Assembly (NCBI GenBank): GCA_035629935.1
Contig: DASQLQ010000101.1
Span: forward strand, 1-50,437
Reading direction: 5' to 3'
DNA length: 50,437 nucleotides
DNA from: DASQLQ01 sp035629935
GTDB lineage: Bacteria; Actinomycetota; CADDZG01; WHSQ01
The translations under genes and the position numbers were made by a program. The first letter of the stretch is position 1. Every line of letters starts with the position of its first letter. The notes beneath the pieces are model-generated. The model saw only the letters and a program-made list of their open reading frames with translations. It ran no database searches and was not told the DNA's origin. Shown piece after piece: positions 32,632 to 40,832 of this stretch.

Positions 32632-32718
32632 GCCCGGGTGGCGAAACTGGCAAACGCGCGACCCTTAAAAGGTTGTGCCCGAAAGGGCGTGTGGGTTCGA
32701 GTCCCACCCCGGGCACCA
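32632..32718 (+). tRNA. tRNA-Leu (anticodon TAA), CCA encoded
   Basis: Acceptor GCCCGGG (32632-32638) pairs with CCCGGGC (32708-32714); anticodon stem CGACC/GGTTG with loop CTTAAAA gives TAA; a long class II variable arm (TGCCCGAAAGGGCGT) identifies tRNA-Leu; T arm GTGGG/CCCAC around TTCGAGT; discriminator A and CCA at 32716-32718. Confidence 0.95.
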
Positions 32719-32772
32719 TTGGCTTAGGTTTCTCTTCTCGCAGTCGAGCAACTGGATCGAGAGGAGCCGCCA

Positions 32773-34206
32773 ATGTCGCCGCGCACGCTCGAGAACTTCA
32801 TCGATGGTGAGCGCCGCCCCGCCGCCGATGGAAAGACTGTTGGGCTCATCAATCCCACGACGGGCGAGGAATTCATCCAGGTCCCCGTCTCGGGCCCGGC
32901 AGACATCGACGCCGCCTGCCAGGCCGCCCTACGCGCTTTCGAGTCGTGGCGCGACCAGACTCCGGGAGAGCGAAGCCTCGCTTTGATCAGGATCGCGGAC
33001 GCTCTGGAATCCCGGGCGGAGGAGCTCGTGAAGATCGAGAGCGAGAACACAGGCAAACCGGTGGGGCTCACGATGAGCGAAGAGATCCCCTTCATGATCG
33101 ACAACATCCGCTTCTACGCGTCCGCGGCTCGGCACCTCGAAGGCAAGTCCGCCGGTGAGTACATGGCGGGCCACACGTCCTTCATCCGCCGTGAACCGAT
33201 CGGCGTGTGCGCCCAGGTGACCCCATGGAACTACCCGATGATGATGGCGGTTTGGAAGTGGGCCCCCGCGGTGGCGGCAGGAAACACCGTGGTCCTCAAG
33301 CCTTCCGACACCACGCCGGTGTCGACAGTGTGGATGGCAGAGGTCCTCGCCGAGTTCCTGCCCCCGGGTGTCGTCAACGTGATCGTCGGCGATCGCGACA
33401 CCGGAGCCCAGCTCGTTTCTCACCCGATCCCGAACATGGCCTCGATAACGGGAAGTGTCCGGGCCGGTATGGAGGTTGCGAAGGCAGCTGCTGCGGATCT
33501 CAAGCGCGTTCATCTCGAGCTTGGTGGCAAGGCTCCCGTCATCGTGTTCGACGATGCCGACCTCGAGTCGGCGGCCGAAAACATCGCCGTCGCCGGTTAC
33601 TTCAACGCCGGCCAGGATTGCACCGCCGCCACGAGAGTGCTTGCCGGGCCCAGGATCCACGACGACTTCGTAGCTGCGCTCGCGGAACAGGCGAAGGGAA
33701 CGAAGACCGGCGACCCCGATGACGAGGATGTGCTGTTCGGTCCGGTGAACAACCAGAACCAGCTAGGTCGCGTGATGACGTTCCTCGACAACGCTCCGGG
33801 CCACGCGGAAGTCGTTGCCGGCGGCAGCAAGCTCGACCGCAATGGCTACTTCATCGAGCCCACCGTTGTCTCCGGTCTCGAGCAGACCGACGACATGATC
33901 CAGCAGGAGATCTTCGGCCCGGTCATCACCGTCCAGCGCTTCGACGACGAGGAGAAGGCGTTGCGATGGGCGAACGACGTCGAGTACGGGCTCGCATCCA
34001 GCGTGTGGACCAAGGACCACGGGCGGGCGATGCGCATGGCCAAGCAGCTGGACTTCGGCTGCGTCTGGATCAATGCCCACATCCCCCTCGTCTCCGAGAT
34101 GCCGCACGGCGGCTTCAAGCATTCCGGCTACGGGAAGGATCTGTCGATGTACGGGCTCGAGGACTACACCCGGGTCAAGCACGTGATGTCCAACATCGAG
34201 TCTTAG
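32773..34206 (+). CDS. Aldehyde dehydrogenase, probable aminobutyraldehyde dehydrogenase
   Basis: A 477-residue NAD(P)-dependent aldehyde dehydrogenase. Rossmann-side motifs PWNYPMMMAVWKWAPA and LKPSDTTPVSTVW, the catalytic Glu in HLELGGKAPVIVF and the catalytic Cys in NAGQDCTAATRV are present, and the C-terminus has the oligomerisation segment. NAGQDCTAATR is typical of gamma-aminobutyraldehyde dehydrogenases (PatD/Prr/PuuC-like), which oxidise 4-aminobutanal from putrescine to GABA. The GABA-type aminotransferase gene starts 2 nt after the stop, which supports this. Start: ATG 32773 after GAGGAG. Confidence 0.88.
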   Translation: MSPRTLENFIDGERRPAADGKTVGLINPTTGEEFIQVPVSGPADIDAACQAALRAFESWRDQTPGERSLALIRIADALESRAEELVKIESENTGKPVGLTMSEEIPFMIDNIRFYASAARHLEGKSAGEYMAGHTSFIRREPIGVCAQVTPWNYPMMMAVWKWAPAVAAGNTVVLKPSDTTPVSTVWMAEVLAEFLPPGVVNVIVGDRDTGAQLVSHPIPNMASITGSVRAGMEVAKAAAADLKRVHLELGGKAPVIVFDDADLESAAENIAVAGYFNAGQDCTAATRVLAGPRIHDDFVAALAEQAKGTKTGDPDDEDVLFGPVNNQNQLGRVMTFLDNAPGHAEVVAGGSKLDRNGYFIEPTVVSGLEQTDDMIQQEIFGPVITVQRFDDEEKALRWANDVEYGLASSVWTKDHGRAMRMAKQLDFGCVWINAHIPLVSEMPHGGFKHSGYGKDLSMYGLEDYTRVKHVMSNIES

Positions 34207-34208
34207 CC

Positions 34209-35552
34209 ATGCCGCGATCCGTCGAAGGTCCGATCCCGGGTCCGAAGTCGAAGGAGCTCTTCAAACGGCGGGAGGAAGCGGTGCCCCGCGCCGTCTTCAA
34301 CACGGTTCCGATCTTCGTAGCCGACGGTGAAGGCGCCACCGTGAGCGATGTCGACGGCAACCGCTTCATCGACTTCGCCGGGGGGCTCGGCGTACTGAAC
34401 GTCGGCCGCGGCAACCCCCGGGTGATGGACGCGGTGCGGAAACAGGTCGACGCATTCATCCACGAGTGCTTCCACGTGTCCCTTTACGAGGGTTATGTGG
34501 AGCTGGCCGAGGCTCTCAACCGCTTGGTACCCGGGGAGCACGCTAAGAAGACGATGCTCGCGAACTCGGGGGCCGAAGCGGTCGAGAACGCCGTGAAGAT
34601 CTCGCGCTACGCGACCGATCGCAAGGCGGTCGTCGCATTCAGCAACGGCTTCCACGGACGAACACTCATGGGAATGACCCTTACTGCGAAGGAGATGCCC
34701 TACAAGCACGGGTTCGGGCCTTATGCCCCAGAGGTGTTCCGCGTCCCGTTCGCCTATTGCTACCGGTGCCCGTTCAACCTCGAGTACCCCTCTTGCGGGA
34801 TCGCGTGTGCCGAATACACGGCCGACGTTATCGATTCCGAGATCGGTGCGAACAACGTCGCTTGCATCGTCATCGAACCCGTGCAGGGCGAGGGCGGTTT
34901 CGTCGTAGCGCCGGATGACTACCTGCCCGCTTTGCGCGCCGTCTGCTCCGATCGCGACATCCTCATGGTCGACGACGAGATCCAGTCGGGGATGGGGCGG
35001 ACCGGAAAGCTTTTCGGCATCGAGCACTACGGAGTGGTGCCCGACATCGTGACAACGGCGAAGTCTCTCGCTGCCGGTTTCCCGCTCTCCGGTGTGACCG
35101 GTCCCGCCGACGTGATGGAAGCACCCCACGTCGGCGGCCTGGGCGGCACCTACGGTGGGAACCCGGTCGCGTGCGCGGCAGCCCTTGCGGTCCTCGCGGA
35201 GCTGACGGAGACCGATCTTATGCAGCGGGCAACCGCGCAGGGCGAGCTCATCCGTGCCCGTCTGGATCCCCTCGAGGATGCTTTGGGGATCGTTGGCGAA
35301 GTGCGAGGGCTGGGGCCGATGGTCGGGGTCGAGCTGGTCGTGGACGAGAAGACGAAGGAGCCCAACAAGCTCGCGGCGGCCGGTGTGGTCAAGCGGTGCC
35401 ACGAGAGCGGGGTCCTGATCATGAAGGCCGGCACCTACGACAACGTCGTGCGGTTGCTGGCTCCGTTGGTGATCTCGGACGCGGACTTGCACGAGGGTCT
35501 CGATGTTCTCGTGGACGCTCTCGAGTGGGCCAACTCCGGGATGAAGGGATGA
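34209..35552 (+). CDS. gabT: Class III aminotransferase, probable 4-aminobutyrate aminotransferase
   Basis: A 447-residue PLP enzyme that would convert GABA and 2-oxoglutarate to succinate semialdehyde and glutamate. Visible are DVDGNRFIDFAGGLGVLNVG, the PLP phosphate site ANSGAEAVENAVKISRYAT, FSNGFHGRTLMGMTLTAK, the PLP-stacking Asp in LMVDDEIQSGMGRTGKLF, and the Schiff-base Lys in IVTTAKSLAAGFPLSGVTG. A CYRCPF...CGIAC Cys cluster in the middle is characteristic of bacterial GabT-type enzymes. ATG 34209 lies 2 nt after the dehydrogenase stop. The next dehydrogenase follows after 10 nt, so three genes form one operon. Confidence 0.9.
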   Translation: MPRSVEGPIPGPKSKELFKRREEAVPRAVFNTVPIFVADGEGATVSDVDGNRFIDFAGGLGVLNVGRGNPRVMDAVRKQVDAFIHECFHVSLYEGYVELAEALNRLVPGEHAKKTMLANSGAEAVENAVKISRYATDRKAVVAFSNGFHGRTLMGMTLTAKEMPYKHGFGPYAPEVFRVPFAYCYRCPFNLEYPSCGIACAEYTADVIDSEIGANNVACIVIEPVQGEGGFVVAPDDYLPALRAVCSDRDILMVDDEIQSGMGRTGKLFGIEHYGVVPDIVTTAKSLAAGFPLSGVTGPADVMEAPHVGGLGGTYGGNPVACAAALAVLAELTETDLMQRATAQGELIRARLDPLEDALGIVGEVRGLGPMVGVELVVDEKTKEPNKLAAAGVVKRCHESGVLIMKAGTYDNVVRLLAPLVISDADLHEGLDVLVDALEWANSGMKG

Positions 35553-35562
35553 GGCTTTCCGG

Positions 35563-37047
35563 ATGCTGATCGATGGAGAACGGCGCGATGGATCGGGGGC
35601 GCCCGTAAGCGTCCTCAATCCCGCAACCGAGGAGACCATCACCGAAGTGCACTCCGCCGACGCCGGCGAGATCGACGCAGCCGTCCGCTCGTCGAAGGCG
35701 GCCTTCGTGGAGTGGAAGCGGACACCTGCGGTCGAGCGGGGCGAGCTGCTTCACGCCTTATCCACGTGGATCAACGAACACACAGAATCTCTGGCCGAGA
35801 CCCTGACCCGTGAGGGCGGGAAGCCTCTCGTTGAGAACCGGGACGAGATGGGCTGGAGCGCCAACTGTTTCGACTTCTATGCAGAGCTCGGCCGGACGGA
35901 GCGGGGCCGCGTCGTGCCTTCGGGCGAACAAGGGCAGTTGTCACTCGTCCTCAAGGAGCCATACGGAGTGGTGACCGCGATCGTCCCGTGGAACTATCCG
36001 ATCCTGCTGCTTGCTTGGAAGCTGGCTCCCGCTCTGGCGGCCGGTAACACCGTCGTGGTCAAGCCCTCGCCGTACACCCCCCTTTCGACCCTCGAGCTCA
36101 GCGAAGGTTTCGCCGAGATCTTTCCTCCCGGTGTCGTCAACGTGGTGCCCGGTGAGGCCGAAGTGGGTCGTGCACTGACAACGCATCCCGACGTTTCGCT
36201 CATCGCGTTCACGGGCTCTGTCGAGACCGGCAAGCAGGTGATGCGTTCGGCGGCCGAGACCCTGACCAAGGTGCATCTCGAATTGGGCGGGAAGGATGCT
36301 TTCATCGTCTGCGACGACGTCGACATCGAAGTAGCAGCGAAAGGTGCGGTCTGGGCTGCCTTCTTGAACACAGGCCAGGTGTGCACCTCGGCAGAACGCT
36401 TCTACGTGCTGGACAAGGTGTACGGCGACTTCGTGGACGCCGTGGTGGCCGAGACTGGCAAGTTGATAGTGGGGGACCCATTCGAAGAGTCGACCGACAT
36501 CGGCCCGATGGTTCGCGGGGTGCAGCGGGACAAGGTCGAGGCGCAGGTTGCCGCGGCCCGGAGCGGCGGCGCGTCCGTTCTGGCCGGCGGGGACCACGAG
36601 AGCTTCGAACGAGGATTCTTCATGGCTCCTACCGTCGTGGTCGACGTCGACGAATCGATGGAGCTGTTCTCGAAAGAGACGTTCGGTCCAGTGGCTCCGA
36701 TCGCCAAAGTGTCGTCGCTGCAGGAAGCGATCGAACGAACGAACGCGAGCGAGTACGGCTTGGGTGCGAACGTCTACACGCGCCGACTCGACTACATGCT
36801 GCAAGCCATGGAAGAGATACAGGCGGGAACGATCTGGTTCAACGACCCCTTGACGGACAACGAGGCGGCCCCCTTTGGGGGCATGAAATCGTCGGGCAAC
36901 GGCCGCGAGCTAGGGGTCGAAGGACTAGAGGACTTTCGTCAGTCGAAGCACGTTCACATCGACACGAAGATGGACGTTAAGTCCTGGTGGTACCCGTACT
37001 CGGAGTACGCCCGGCATCAGGCGGAGCACGGCACCGCCCCCGGTTAG
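35563..37047 (+). CDS. Aldehyde dehydrogenase, possible succinate-semialdehyde dehydrogenase
   Basis: A 494-residue aldehyde dehydrogenase with VTAIVPWNYPILLLAWKLA, KPSPYTPLSTLEL, FTGSVETGKQVM, the catalytic Glu in HLELGGKDAFIV and Cys in NTGQVCTSAERFYV. It differs clearly from the paralogue at 32773. Position after gabT suggests oxidation of succinate semialdehyde to succinate, completing the GABA route; betaine- or lactaldehyde-type substrates are not excluded because NTGQVCTSAER also occurs in those. Its stop overlaps the stop of the convergent cyclase gene (TTAG at 37044-37047). Confidence 0.85.
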   Translation: MLIDGERRDGSGAPVSVLNPATEETITEVHSADAGEIDAAVRSSKAAFVEWKRTPAVERGELLHALSTWINEHTESLAETLTREGGKPLVENRDEMGWSANCFDFYAELGRTERGRVVPSGEQGQLSLVLKEPYGVVTAIVPWNYPILLLAWKLAPALAAGNTVVVKPSPYTPLSTLELSEGFAEIFPPGVVNVVPGEAEVGRALTTHPDVSLIAFTGSVETGKQVMRSAAETLTKVHLELGGKDAFIVCDDVDIEVAAKGAVWAAFLNTGQVCTSAERFYVLDKVYGDFVDAVVAETGKLIVGDPFEESTDIGPMVRGVQRDKVEAQVAAARSGGASVLAGGDHESFERGFFMAPTVVVDVDESMELFSKETFGPVAPIAKVSSLQEAIERTNASEYGLGANVYTRRLDYMLQAMEEIQAGTIWFNDPLTDNEAAPFGGMKSSGNGRELGVEGLEDFRQSKHVHIDTKMDVKSWWYPYSEYARHQAEHGTAPG

Positions 37048-37763
37048 GCGGTCGCGCTCTTCCTAACGGTTACCGAAGGACACATACGGGCCTTGAGTTT
37101 CAAGGACACGTAGTCACGAGGGTTCGCCGCAAAAGAGTCGAGACAGGTGTCCGAGCAGAAGCAGAAGGACTCACGACCCATGGTTGCCGTCAGAGCTGTT
37201 TCGGGATCGATCTTCATCTGACATACCGGGTCGGTGACCCACGCCGCCGCCGATGCCGGTCGCAAGCTGAAGATGTCGACGGGGGTGGGGATGCCCCTAA
37301 AGCGTCGGGGGCCGAGCTTCACGACATCCACCCCGTTCGGAGGACTGCCTCTGTCGAGAACCGCTGAAGTGACGAGGATCTCGTCCTCCAGGGCGTCTTG
37401 CATAACCCGGGATGCCAGGTTCACCGTCCGTCCGTAGACGTCACCATCGAGCTCGACCATGTCGCCCGCGTGCATCCCGACTCGGAGGGCCAGCCGCCCC
37501 TCTCGCTCGTTGATGCGCTGCATAGAGGCAAGAGCGAACGCCATCGCCTCGCTTGCGTCCTCCGCCGTCAGCAGGAACGCATCGCCGATCGTCTTGACCT
37601 CGTGAACCCCGAAGTAACTCGAGGTCTTGCGGATCGTGGAATAGAAGTCCGCAAGCAGGCGGGTTGCCGCCTCGTCCCCATGGGCTTCGTTCAACGCGGT
37701 GAAGCCGGCTAGATCGGCAAAGATCGCCACGCTGCTGTGAGGGTCCCGATGCCCCGTTGTCAT
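37044..37763 (-). CDS. Class III adenylate/guanylate cyclase fused to a YHS metal-binding domain
   Basis: A 239-residue soluble protein. Residues about 8-165 are a class III nucleotide cyclase homology domain with the full catalytic set: metal-binding Asp17 (IFADLAGFTAL) and Asp61, purine-specifying Lys57 (EVKTIGD) and Asp108, and transition-state Asn115 and Arg119 (GRTVNLASR). Residues about 177-220 are a YHS domain: DPVCQMKID with Cys181, then ESFCFCSDTCLDSFAANP with Cys203 and Cys207. YHS domains bind metals and occur on copper ATPases and monooxygenases. The combination suggests a cyclase tuned by metal or redox state. ATG 37763 has AAGGAGG in front. Two TetR-type operators lie immediately upstream, and tetR ends 50 nt away. 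Confidence 0.88.
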   Translation of the reverse strand: MTTGHRDPHSSVAIFADLAGFTALNEAHGDEAATRLLADFYSTIRKTSSYFGVHEVKTIGDAFLLTAEDASEAMAFALASMQRINEREGRLALRVGMHAGDMVELDGDVYGRTVNLASRVMQDALEDEILVTSAVLDRGSPPNGVDVVKLGPRRFRGIPTPVDIFSLRPASAAAWVTDPVCQMKIDPETALTATMGRESFCFCSDTCLDSFAANPRDYVSLKLKARMCPSVTVRKSATA

Positions 37764-37776
37764 CGCCGCCTCCTTT

Positions 37777-37812
37777 ACTGACCGAGAGTCAGTATATATG
37801 ACCGTCGGTCAT
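37777..37812 (-). promoter_or_regulatory. Operator pair and -10 of the cyclase gene
   Basis: ACTGAC-CGAGA-GTCAGT (37777-37793) and ATGACC-GTC-GGTCAT (37798-37812) are both perfect inverted repeats. Read on the minus strand the first gives TATACTGACTCTCGGTCA, a -10 (TATACT, 37791-37796) joined to an operator; the same arrangement, TATACTGACCAGCGGTCA, precedes tetR at 38442-38459. The TetR protein next door is the obvious ligand. Confidence 0.7.
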
Positions 37813-38439
37813 TTAGCCCTGGATCCAATGGGGCGGGGCGAGGACCTTACGTACGAGTTGCTTCGAGCTTGCCTTGATGCGCTCCTTGTCCAGCTCGGGG
37901 CTGTAGACGAGGGCCTCCAGAAGGGCCCCATCCAGGGCATGGTGGAGCAGCACGGCCGTTGCCTCGGGATCGTCGACGTCGAACACGCCCGCCTCGACGC
38001 CACGCCTGATGCCGTCGGCGAACATCTCGTTCATCCGCTTCTCGGAGGTCTGAAAGATCTCGAGCGTCTTGGCGCCGAAGGGCTCCCTTACGAAGATGAA
38101 GACCAGATCCCGCTGGTCGAAGGTGTAATCGATCAACTCTTCGAGCATCCCGTCGATCAGGCCCCACCAATCGTCCTGGCCGAGCCGCCCGTGATAGGCG
38201 ATGACGCGAGCCGTCATCTCATCGACCAACCGCTCCTTGAGGGCTCCGAGCAGATGCTCCTTCGACTCGAAATAGAGATAGAAGGTGCCCTTGGCGACCC
38301 CGGCGGCGGTTGTGATGTCGGCGACGGTCGCTTCCGTGAACCCCTTATCGACGAACACCTTCACGGCGGCGTCGAGGATCTCCACCCGGCGATCCTCGGG
38401 GCGGCGTTCGCTGCGTTTCTTGGCTGCGAGGGGGCTCAT
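37813..38439 (-). CDS. TetR-family transcriptional regulator
   Basis: A 208-residue repressor. The N-terminal helix-turn-helix is at about 20-65: ILDAAVKVFVDKGFTEATV, ITTAAGVAKGTFYLYFESKE. The C-terminal ligand domain is helical, with no family I can name. Operators overlapping its own promoter and that of the downstream cyclase gene suggest autoregulation and cyclase control; potA, which starts 72 nt away on the other strand, could share control. The ligand is unknown; a polyamine or its aldehyde is a reasonable guess from the neighbours. Confidence 0.93.
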   Translation of the reverse strand: MSPLAAKKRSERRPEDRRVEILDAAVKVFVDKGFTEATVADITTAAGVAKGTFYLYFESKEHLLGALKERLVDEMTARVIAYHGRLGQDDWWGLIDGMLEELIDYTFDQRDLVFIFVREPFGAKTLEIFQTSEKRMNEMFADGIRRGVEAGVFDVDDPEATAVLLHHALDGALLEALVYSPELDKERIKASSKQLVRKVLAPPHWIQG

Positions 38440-38440
38440 A

Positions 38441-38481
38441 ATGACCGCTGGTCAGTATAAGTCGCGCCGACGTTCTCACAA
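38441..38481 (-). promoter_or_regulatory. tetR promoter with overlapping operator
   Basis: On the minus strand TTGTGA (38476-38481) and TATACT (38454-38459) are 16 nt apart. The inverted repeat TGACC-GCT-GGTCA (38442-38454) directly follows the -10 and reaches to 3 nt before the tetR ATG, so binding would block transcription of tetR itself. The divergent potA promoter must lie in the same 72 nt. Confidence 0.68.
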
Positions 38482-38511
38482 GGTTCGATTAGCCCTCAGA
38501 ATTGCGCTCAC

Positions 38512-39603
38512 ATGTCCGACGTCCGACTCGATCGACTAGCGAAGCACTTCCGCGAGATGGTCGCGGTCGACGACATCTCTCTCACGGTTGCAGAAGGTGA
38601 GTTCTTCTCGCTTCTCGGACCCTCGGGATGTGGAAAAACCACCACACTTCGCATGATCGGTGGCTTCGAGGAACCGACGTCGGGAAGCATCTTTATCGGC
38701 GAGTCGGATGTGACCGAGCTGCCGGCATATCGGCGCGATGTCAACACCGTGTTCCAGTCGTACGCGTTGTTCCCCCACCTCGACGTTTTCAACAACGTTG
38801 CTTACGGATTGAAGCGACGCAAGGTTGGGGGGGCCGAGATCGAAACGCGCGTCAACGAGATGTTGGATCTCGTCGACCTGGAGGGCTTCGGTAAACGGAA
38901 GATCTCTCAACTTTCCGGCGGTCAACAGCAGCGCGTTGCCCTGGCGAGGGCTCTGGTGAATCGCCCGGCGGTCCTCTTGCTGGACGAGCCACTGGGCGCC
39001 CTCGATCTCAAGCTTCGGAAACAGATGCAATTGGAGCTCAAGCGCATCCAGTCCGAGGTCGGGATCACGTTCATCTACGTCACGCACGATCAGGAAGAAG
39101 CGATGACGATGTCGGATCGGATCGCCGTCATGAACGCCGGCCGGTTCGAACAGATAGGAGCGCCGCACGATGTGTACGAGGTCCCGGACACTCGCTTCGT
39201 CGCATCATTCCTCGGGGCGTCGAACCTTCTCGACGGTGAGGTCGAGGGAGTGGACGGCGACGTCGCTCGGGTACGTCTTGCAGCCGGAGCAACCGTTTCG
39301 CTCCCCGCGAAGCGTTTGCCCGCGAGCCGCAAGGTAAGCATCGGGGTCCGCCCCGAGAAAATCCGTCTAGCTGGGAACGGAAATGAACCCGCGAACTCCG
39401 TGATCGCCACGGTTGGGATGTCGACCTACACGGGCGTCAGCACCGCATATGAATGCAAGACCTCAGATGGAGCAAAGATCGTCGTCTATGTTCAGAACAT
39501 GGACGCTTTGAGCGCCCCCGTGAAAGCGGGCTCGTCCGTGACACTGTCGTGGCACCCCGATCACACGTTCGCGGTCGCCACCGAGGAAGGAGACCAAGGA
39601 TGA
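38512..39603 (+). CDS. potA: Polyamine ABC transporter ATP-binding protein PotA
   Basis: The 363-residue ATPase of a spermidine/putrescine importer. ABC domain: Walker A GPSGCGKTT (36-44), Q-loop NTVFQSYALFPHLDVFNNVA, signature LSGGQQQRVALARAL, Walker B VLLLDEPLGALD and switch His in VTHDQEEAM. The C-terminal TOBE domain (about 285-360) has VSIGVRPEKIRL. No ribosome site is seen before ATG 38512. The stop overlaps potD (ATGA). Specificity is inferred from the permeases, binding protein and neighbours. Confidence 0.93.
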   Translation: MSDVRLDRLAKHFREMVAVDDISLTVAEGEFFSLLGPSGCGKTTTLRMIGGFEEPTSGSIFIGESDVTELPAYRRDVNTVFQSYALFPHLDVFNNVAYGLKRRKVGGAEIETRVNEMLDLVDLEGFGKRKISQLSGGQQQRVALARALVNRPAVLLLDEPLGALDLKLRKQMQLELKRIQSEVGITFIYVTHDQEEAMTMSDRIAVMNAGRFEQIGAPHDVYEVPDTRFVASFLGASNLLDGEVEGVDGDVARVRLAAGATVSLPAKRLPASRKVSIGVRPEKIRLAGNGNEPANSVIATVGMSTYTGVSTAYECKTSDGAKIVVYVQNMDALSAPVKAGSSVTLSWHPDHTFAVATEEGDQG

Positions 39604-40832
39604 ACCACGAGCTCGAACGCCTGCTCGACCAGACCCGCGCCCGCCGCTACTCACGTCGGGATGTCTTGAAGCGGGCGGGGGCCGGGGCAGGAGCGGTGTC
39701 TTTGAGCGCGCTACTTGCGGCTTGCGGGATCGGTGGCGAGCAGGCACCTCCGAGTGGAGGAGGCGAAGGGTCGGGATCGGGGTTCACCACAGACGAGATC
39801 ACCGGCGAACTCAATTTCGCCAACTGGCCCGCCTACATCGACAAGGCGAAGGGAAAGAGCCCGACACTCGAGGAATTCGGCAAGACCACCGACATAGAAG
39901 TGAAGTACGCGGAAGTCATCAACGACAACGTGTCGTTCTTCTCGACCATCAGGGAACCTCTCGCGAACGGACAACCGGTCGAGTGGGACCTGATCGTCGT
40001 TACCGACTGGCTGATCTCGAAGATGGCCCGCCTCGGCTATCTCGAGGAGCTGGACCACTCGAAGCTGGGCAACTTCGAAGCGAACGCTGCCGAGATCTAC
40101 AAGGATCCCTCGTTCGACCCCGGCAACACTCACAGCATCCCTTGGCAGTCGGGTATCACCGGCATCGCCTATAACCCGGAGCTCACCGGACGCGAGATCT
40201 CGAGCGTGAATGACCTCTTCGACCCGAAGTTCAAGGGTCACGTTGGGATGTTCAGCGAGATGCGGGACACGATGAACCTCATCTTGCTCGGGAACGGGGT
40301 CACGCCGGAGGATGCAACGATCGAAGACGTCGAGGCGGCGCAGAAGCTCCTGCTGGATCAGCGAGAGAAAGAGATCGTGCGCTCCTATTACGGCAACGAC
40401 TACGTTCAACCGCTGAATAACGGGGATCTGTGGTTGACGATCGCCTGGTCGGGCGACGTTCTGGGCAAGACTCTCGGGGCGGACTCGAAGATCAAGTTCG
40501 TCGTCCCGGACGAAGGCGGGATCATCTGGGTGGACAACCTCGCGATCCCTCAGAACGCGGCTAACCCGATCGACGCCCACGAACTCATGAACTTCGTCTA
40601 CCAGCCGGAGATCGCTGCTCAGATGACCGCGTGGATCAACTACATCTCGCCGGTCCCGGCGGCTCAGGAGATCCTCCAGAAAGCCGACGATTCCTACACT
40701 CGGCAGGTGGCCAATAGCCCGCTCGTGTTCCCGACCTCCGATATGGAGTCCCGCCTGCACTACTACAAGAACCTCTCCGAAGAGGAAGAGGCGGAGTGGA
40801 ACGAGCTCTTCGACGAGGTGGTGCAGGGCTGA
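39600..40832 (+). CDS. potD: Polyamine-binding lipoprotein PotD, Tat-exported
   Basis: The 410-residue substrate-binding protein. The N-terminus has a twin-arginine motif (SRRDVLKR, Arg19-Arg20), a hydrophobic stretch and lipobox LAAC with Cys42, so it is probably exported folded and lipidated. The mature part shows LNFANWPAYIDKAKGKSPTL, typical of PotD/PotF, then VEWDLIVVTDWLISKM, GNTHSIPWQSGITGIAYN, LWLTIAWSGDVL and IIWVDNLAIPQNAANP. The substrate cannot be fixed by eye among putrescine, spermidine and similar amines. It overlaps potA by ATGA. Confidence 0.92.
   Translation: MNHELERLLDQTRARRYSRRDVLKRAGAGAGAVSLSALLAACGIGGEQAPPSGGGEGSGSGFTTDEITGELNFANWPAYIDKAKGKSPTLEEFGKTTDIEVKYAEVINDNVSFFSTIREPLANGQPVEWDLIVVTDWLISKMARLGYLEELDHSKLGNFEANAAEIYKDPSFDPGNTHSIPWQSGITGIAYNPELTGREISSVNDLFDPKFKGHVGMFSEMRDTMNLILLGNGVTPEDATIEDVEAAQKLLLDQREKEIVRSYYGNDYVQPLNNGDLWLTIAWSGDVLGKTLGADSKIKFVVPDEGGIIWVDNLAIPQNAANPIDAHELMNFVYQPEIAAQMTAWINYISPVPAAQEILQKADDSYTRQVANSPLVFPTSDMESRLHYYKNLSEEEEAEWNELFDEVVQG

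Noticed and set aside
34203..35642. 479-codon minus-strand frame opposite gabT
   Set aside because: It mirrors a clear aminotransferase; composition is that of an antisense shadow and no motif is present.
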